Shown here: piece after piece, positions 57,807 through 64,000 of the stretch
How the letters are laid out: the number at the start of each line of letters is the position of its first letter
How positions within the stretch are numbered: position 1 is the first letter of the stretch
From: Dallia pectoralis
Taxonomy: Eukaryota > Chordata > Actinopteri > Esociformes > Umbridae
DNA: 64,000 bases
NCBI GenBank assembly: GCA_029465975.1
Contig: CM055754.1
Location: 8,449,264-8,513,263 of the forward strand
Direction: 5' to 3'
Notes under the pieces: model-generated
What the model was told of the DNA's origin: nothing
Database searches by the model: none
What the model saw: the letters and a program-made list of their open reading frames with translations, nothing else
Made by a program: the position numbers and the translations under genes

Positions 57807-60800
57807 CCTTAAGTTAAACCTTAGACCTTACATAGTCCACTGATTAACTAAACTGTCCCCGGTGCTTAGCTAAACCCAAAACTGCTGTGCTCCTAATCAA
57901 CATGATAAACAGACGTGCTCTCCCCCTAAAACCCTGTGACAACACAGCTCACCCTTTCGTGAAAGCCAGTACATTCGCTAAGCCAGTATCTTAGTCATAG
58001 CTACTTTATATAAAACAAAAGCTAACTGTTTCATCACATACAAAGATGTATATTCCACCAAGGTTAGCTGGTTGCTATCTGTTTACGGTTATGAAGAAAA
58101 AATATTTATAGCTATCTATAGCTAATCAGAATATAATAGCAGTGAGGAACATAGTTTTTTGTTTGGTATGTTGTGATTATAAAACAGCTATGGTGTCTAT
58201 GGGTCTTCCAGAAACTCTGCATTGCATCCAGCTCTAGCCGTATTAGTCGAGGGCTCCCAAGCGGTAGATGGCCCCCTAGTGGTTGGAGGCCCAAAGCTCC
58301 CACTTATGGCGTTGCTTATGCCTAGAACCAGCGCTGATTGCATCTTTCACAATGTTTTGGCCATAAGTTATTCCCTTTTGCCTAATTGGTTGGATATATT
58401 CCACCAGTGGAATTTTATGTGAACTAACCAGCAGTACAACCAGTGATGGTGGATTGACCTGAAAGAAGCAAAAGTAGGTTAATGTAATCTCTAAGGTAAT
58501 CTTTGTGCATTAATCTACACTCATAAGAACATACAAGAGAGTTTCTTAATACGATCTTAATAAGCTATTTTTTATTTGGGACGAGTATGATTCATCTCTG
58601 CAATCATTTACTTATTCTTAAGATTTTCACCTATGAGAATTCAAAAGGTAAAAATGCATATTTACACGCACTTCTTTATTACAGAGAAATATGTAGTGAT
58701 GGGTCTCGGAAAGATAAAGCACATTTGCAACTGTTTCTAAACAACATGTTTCGACATTTTAGTACCTGTAGGTCAACAAGTATTACAAGTAAGGAGTATT
58801 ACAAGTAAGGAAGTATTATATAGTATTAAACATATTATTTTATAAGTAAGGAACATCAAACACCATCGTTTAAACTAATATCTTAAGCATTATCCTTTAT
58901 GTTTTATGTTTTGATTTTAAATAAATATATAAATATATTGAATAATAATGTTTGAAAGTATCATCTAATTTGCATATACAGTACACACTTTAATAAATTA
59001 TCATATTACTCTCTATCCAACTAGCTGTTTCTATGGCAAGCAGACGGGCTTTGTTTTACATAAAGGCTCTACTCATCAGGCAGGACTCAGCAGGACAGGT
59101 TGAGAGTGGCTCTCTGGGCACGATAAATCACAACCTGTATTTATTCCGCACATTCAATCCCAGACACACATTTCTCTCTCTCTGTCAGCCAGCTCTCCTC
59201 TCTGCTGACTCTTCAGTTCCCCACATTTTTAATATGTGACCTTAATGTTAGATTTTGCACGGGGTAAGGGTTTGGTAGAGGAGAAAAAAAGAATTTTTTC
59301 ACGTCCCACCGATTTTATGTAAGGGTTAACAAATGCACATTGATGACACTTGGTGAAGGTTTAAAAAGAAAATCACTTTAATAAGTTAATGAATACATTA
59401 TTTATTTATTTCATTCATGCTGTTTTGTTACTGGCCATTTTTGTATCCCTAATTTGCTAGCAAATTAACTTTATTGTCCATAATAATAATCACAAATGAT
59501 CTAGACTATCTGACATTTATTTAAATCCATCCGTAGTAATTAGCTTAAAATTTACAATTTTGTTTTGTTGGTCGCATACTGTTTATACTGCTAATTAAAC
59601 CCTAGATTAGAAGCTAGCTAAATTGTTTGTTGGCATCAAATGTGTTAATAATTACCAAGAAATTCAACATACGCAGGTTAGTATGAACAATTGGTCAAAC
59701 TAGCAAGATGTGAGAGGATTGGACATGTTCATCATTCACGTTAGGTCATTGGCTACAAAAAAATCGTTTTTGTATCCTGTAATTATGGAGGTGCATCAAC
59801 AATATCTGAATGTACATATATTGCATTCGATCAGCCGTAATAGTCCTATATAGTCCAGTCCTAGTCTGAAAATATTTGGTTTCTTTAAGGTAGTACGCTC
59901 TCTCGGTCTACATGTAATGGAATTCAAAGCAGTGAGTGACAAGGCTTGAATAGGATGGAGGAAATAGGGAGGTAAAAGGGGCATTATGGGAGTAGAAAAG
60001 TGGGGGTAGTAGCTGAGGGGATTGACAATATCCACTGTTCTCCGTGTAGCACATACGAACGAGACAGAGGGAAGGAAGAGACATGAGGGAATGGGACCAT
60101 TAGATACACTGGTCTGCACACTACAATTCAATCTACTGGACTTTGACCCTATTTGGACCTTTTCCTTTTGTATGATTTAACACTTTTCACACATTGGCTG
60201 CAATGGGTGGTGATGCTGAACTTCCAATCGCTACGGCCAGTCGCCAAAAAAGCATTTCACGTAGGGCGCACGCTGAAGCTTCACGACGGATAAAGGCCGG
60301 CCTAGTAATACCATTCGTTAAAAACGAACGAGCGGATGTCGATAAACCGCATGTTCCGTCGCAAAATAGTTTCACTTGAGTGATTTACTTGCGAAATAGA
60401 AACGCGCGCGAGTGAAGGACGAGCGAATGTGCACGTGCGGGCTCGGCCCTGGCGAATATCGTGTACTGAATGGTGATTGTTTGTTTAACGCCTTGGTGAG
60501 CCGCATTTACCTTGTGAACACCAGCTAATTAAGTTCTCGTGATTGAAGGGAAGTGGAGCTGATTACACTGCCGACTAGTGTAGCGGGAGGGCCGACCCGG
60601 CCCCCTCTCTCATCGGCAGACCCCCATACGCCACCCCCCCAATATCAAACCCCCTCTCGTCATTAGCATCTCCTCAGAATATGAGAACGTGTGAAAGCCT
60701 ATCGTCTTTGTCTGACTTTAGCGAGGGATAATTGTGTGCCGCGTATTAAAGAAATTACTTTGCTATGCGCTGTCCTCAGATCAGACAGTTGAGGACACTG

Positions 60801-61360
60801 ACCCTGCGAGTCAAGTGAAAAAGAAGACACACATTACATCATTATTAATAACAATTCTATGTTCAATAACCGGAAACGGTTTGACTCGAATATGACACGA
60901 CGACGACCGTTTATAAATAGTGTTCCACGAATATGAGTTACCATATGTTTTTTTATTGTTATTAATTTGTTCTTTTTTAAAACGGTTATCACAGTCGCAG
61001 GAGGTCTAATAAACACGTTAAGCGTCGAAGAACAGACGACTGGCATTCGTCTGGACTCGTGACACACTGAGTAGACAACAGTCCGCAGATAAGAGCGGGC
61101 TTCCTTTGTTTTACATTTGTTATTTCTCGTCCCTCGGGTCGCTGACTGGATTATCGTGTTTAACACACAGCAAAAACAAAATCTCTGTAAACATTTACAA
61201 TGAATCTTCCCGCCGGTGGCCCCCGAAGACGGCTGCTTTCCATAAAGCTGATCAAATGAAGCTGTTTGTGACCAGACTCTGTGTTGTCACTCTGTCTGGA
61301 AGTGTTACAACATAACATCTATTTAACTGGTCGCGGACATGGATTTCTTTGGCATGTTCT
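57807..61360. other. Mostly unique noncoding sequence
   Basis: No gene was recognised. A short duplication, ATTACAAGTAAGGA, lies at about 58778-58810. Positions 60190-60380 contain a CpG-rich stretch with open frames on both strands and no known domain. Positions 60480-60760 contain a block with CCAGCTAATTAAGTTC and GGCCGACCCGGCC that may be a conserved element, but evidence is weak. Confidence 0.35.
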
Positions 61361-61363
61361 GTG

Positions 61364-61419
<56 letters not shown>

Positions 61420-61595
61420 CGTGCGTGCGCGTGTGCGTGCGTGTGTGTGTGTGTGTGTGCGTGTGTGCGCGAGTGTGTGTGTGTGTGTGCGTGTGTGCGC
61501 GAGTGTGTGTGTGTGTGCGTGTGTGTGTGTGTGCGTGTGTGTGTGTGTGCGTGTGTGTGTGTGTGTGCGTGTGCGTGTGCGTGTGTGCGTGTGTG

Positions 61596-61648
<53 letters not shown>

Positions 61649-61712
61649 GCGTGTGTGTGTGCGTGTGCGTGTGCGTGTGCGTGTGTGTGTGTGCGTGTGT
61701 GCGCGAGTGTGT
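61361..61712. repeat. Long (GT)n/(GC)n alternating tract, 352 bp
   Basis: An essentially unbroken alternation of purine and pyrimidine: GT units with interspersed GC (CGTGTGCG) and a GTGCGCGAG phrase that occurs three times (near 61467, 61497 and 61700). The only breaks in alternation are the GA steps in CGAG. Such a tract is a strong Z-DNA candidate. The Cys/Val and His/Thr open frames through it are by-products. Confidence 0.96.
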
Positions 61713-62450
61713 AATTCCAGTGACATGCCCAGTCAGAGCTTTGAACCTGCCAGAAAGGGGGTGCACAACAGCAAACAGCCAGCCTATATTGTGTTAGAAT
61801 AATCCCTTAATTGCTTCATGGCAAAATGTCTATAACATATTAAGTAATTCAATACAGCCAGTTAATGGAAAAGCGGAGAGATATCCCGTTTTGCATAATA
61901 CTTTTAAAGCCATGCAGTGCTTGCAATGTGCTGTCGTCTCGTTCTGATCATATTCCCCGCATGCCTAATAATCTTAATATTTCAAAGACGTATCATTTAT
62001 TCCTGGGCTTTGGGAAGACTTCTGCATGTTACGTTTGCGAAACTACTTTTCTGTGTCGATGCAGTTTCACGTTTATATAAATACATGATCGCTGCTGTTA
62101 TTTGTATCGTTAATATAGCCACCCACATTAAATAATATAGCATGCATTCTTTGCGATACGGCAAATGTTCAGGAATGCATCAAGCTGTACGTGACGGCCT
62201 AGTTCATATTCACCCTTATTTAATATTCAAAGCTAGGATCCTAAACTGTAACAATTACAAAGCACTAAAACCACCCGTGTTCGGCTAAAAAGATTAGGGA
62301 TTGGGCCGGATAAATGTGACAAGGGTTTTGACCGTGTTTTGTGACCAGATAGTGTTTTTTCTCTAAGGAATGGTTTACAATTGTTGGAGAAAAGAGATGG
62401 TTATTTGGGATTTGGATGATAAAAAAGTTGAACTACGATCAAGAAAGATT
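61713..62450. other. Unique noncoding sequence
   Basis: No gene or repeat was recognised. Positions 61960-62230 (GATCATATTCCCCGCATGCC; ATGTTCAGGAATGCATCAAG) may be conserved noncoding sequence; evidence is weak. Confidence 0.3.
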
Positions 62451-63500
62451 TACAGTGCATTCAGAAAAGTATTCAGACCGCTTCACCTTTTCTATATTTG
62501 TTACCTTATAGACTTAATTCACAATTTATTGAAGTAATTTACTTATCAATCTCTCCAAAAACAAGTTTTTAGAAATGTTTGGAAATGTTTTCAACATTCC
62601 CCAGAAAAATCACTTGTGCATAAGTATTCATATCCCTCCACACAATGATTTGTTGAAGTACCTTTTGCAGCAATTACAACCTTAATTAAGAGACATCCTA
62701 ATTAAGCTTTTTCAACCTTGGCACATCTGCAGTTAGGGAGTTTCTCCTAATTGTCTCTGCAGATCAGATCAAGCTCTGTCAGGTTGGATAGGGAACATTT
62801 CTGCGCGGCAATTTTCTGGTCTCTCCAGAGAAGTTTATTTGGTTGTCCCTTTGGTGAACTGAAGTCCCAGGTGTTCTGGAGCAGTTTTTTTATCAACAAT
62901 CTGCTAGTACTTTTCTTCGTTCATCTTGGCCTCAATCCTGACTTGTCTCCCAGGCCCTGGAGCTAATAAACATCACCATGCATCCCTGTAGGCACAGTAT
63001 TGGTCAGATGATAAGAGGTGCCTGGTTTCCTTCAGACGTGACTCTTGGCGTTTATTTCAAAGAATTCCAGCCTAGTTTCATCAGACCAGAGAATGTTGAA
63101 TGGATTCCATCTAGGCACTCTACCATAAACCCGTGACAGGTGGAGTTCTACAGATAACGTTCTGCAAGGTTCTCTTATTTCTGCACGGGAACTCTGTGGT
63201 TGTCCACCCCGATTTCTCAGTTTCCTCAGCTCGAGGAAGAGCGTTGGTGGTTCCAACCTTATTCAATTTATGAATGATGGAAGGCACTTTGTTTTTGGCG
63301 ACTTTTCATGTTGCATCAAGTTGTTTAAACATCTCAAACATGATCAATGTTAGGTTGTTTATATATTTATAAAAGGGCTTAACTAACTAAAACAAAAATG
63401 TTTCCTTGTCATTGTAGCGCGTTCTGTGTAAATCTTGTTAATCCGTTTTAGAATATGTGGAAAATGTGAAGGTATCTCATAAATATCAAAGTGCCCTGTA
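62451..63500 (-). mobile_element. Tc1-like DNA transposon, decayed
   Basis: About 1050 bp. The left end is TACAGTGCATTCAGAAAAGT, the typical terminal repeat of this fish Tc1 family. The right end, read in complement, is TACAGGGCACTTTGATATTT, a much diverged partner. Both sit at TA. Transposase sequence on the minus strand is broken by frameshifts and deletions but recognisable along most of the element (CTCAAGCTCTGTCAGG... region near 62771; GACGTGACTCTTGGCGTTTA near 63035). Same family as 7249-7976 and 53510-53735. Confidence 0.9.
63032..63256 (-). pseudogene. Tc1 transposase fragment around the first catalytic aspartate
   Basis: The frame ends in NILWSDETRLEFFEINAKSHV, matching the I-x-W-S-D-E-T-K-I-E-x-F-G-x-N-A-K segment with the first catalytic Asp. 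Upstream it reads LRKLRNRGGQPQSS, corresponding in order to an earlier DNA-binding part. Between them the gene is shortened. The remaining catalytic residues are lost or out of frame. Confidence 0.8.
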
Positions 63501-64000
63501 TGTGTTCTATTCATAGAGAATTAATGGAAGTATATATCATTAATTTATATGTCCAAAGACTAACTTAGGATCTTAGCTATACGAATAGGGTAATCCTTCC
63601 CCACACAGAACTGTTCTAGGTCAGTTACTTAGGCACAGACAGTGTTTATGACACATTCTCTATCACTAATGACAGTGTTATGTAGCCTTTATGCACAGGA
63701 AACGTAACAGCATTGTCTTCCACATATCTCCACAGATGTCGACCGAGACGGTTATTAAAGGAGATCCCGGGAATCTGTCAGAGTGGAGGAGATTATGATT
63801 ATCATGGCCTGAGGGACATGGTGACTGAAAACACGGTGACTGAATGACTGCTCATGAAGACATCAGCGACCATATTCGCTAATAGTCTCCCTGGTACAGC
63901 TGGCAAACTCATCATTTCTCGAGAAGAAGAATTCCAATGGGCGGGACCGAGTCTTAAAACATAGTGCTGACCCGTATCTGCATAGCGAACCCCAGCCTGT
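63501..64000. other. Unique noncoding sequence
   Basis: No gene, repeat or transposon end was recognised in the last 500 bp. Confidence 0.35.

Noticed and set aside
61281..61802. Cys/Val-rich and His/Thr-rich open frames of 121-173 codons
   Set aside because: Translations of a GT/GC dinucleotide tract; not coding.

Overview
This looks like about 64 kb of noncoding nuclear DNA from a teleost fish. I found no exon of a host protein-coding gene and no tRNA or rRNA gene. The base composition (AT-leaning, long CA/GT microsatellites, patchy CpG) and the repeat content fit a vertebrate. The Tc1-like transposons, L2-type LINE and hAT elements resemble families I know from salmonid, pike and cyprinid genomes. 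Assignment to the salmonid/pike side is inference from remembered repeat families, not from a search. Nothing looks bacterial, and the long open frames come from tandem repeats, not genes. | Layout. 1-4.3 kb: unique sequence, a CTAA microsatellite, then a 2.4 kb minisatellite of 19-bp units (1451-3836) and a GC-rich patch with a possible conserved element. 4.8-9.1 kb: a Tc1-type terminal-repeat fragment, an internally deleted Tc1 element (7249-7976) and a solo LTR with a 5-bp target duplication (8417-8799). 10.3-17.7 kb: a Pro/Gln-codon-rich repeat with a second copy at 57.6 kb, then a 6.4 kb minisatellite of 33-bp units with internal higher-order duplications, then a degenerate 15-bp array. 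17.9-18.7 kb: the 3' half of a second Tc1-like family, whose other half occurs inverted at 32.2-32.9 kb. 18.7-25 kb: mostly unique, with possible conserved noncoding elements. 25.2-25.9 kb: an LTR-like tail holding a 15-bp array, then a 26-bp array. 26.2 kb: LINE reverse transcriptase fragment. 27.7-30.4 kb: an L2-type LINE split by a hAT transposon, itself split by a second hAT; both hATs keep perfect 8-bp target duplications. 33-40 kb: mostly unique, with microsatellites and AT-rich candidate enhancers. 40.9-41.8 kb: a third Tc1-like family. 48.7-51.2 kb: three LTR-like elements, one carrying a 24-bp minisatellite inside its 3' part. 53.5, 55.1, 57.6 and 62.5 kb: another Tc1 remnant, another solo LTR, the second copy of the 10.8 kb repeat, and a 1 kb Tc1 element. 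61.4 kb: a 352-bp GT/CG alternating tract. | How it fits together. There is no operon or pathway here. The window reads as an intergenic or large-intron interval built from decayed transposons, actively rearranging tandem arrays and scattered unique blocks that may be cis-regulatory. The most informative structures are the nested LINE/hAT/hAT insertion, an LTR whose 3' segment has expanded into a minisatellite, and the higher-order organisation of the 33-bp array. I did not find a new protein-based system.
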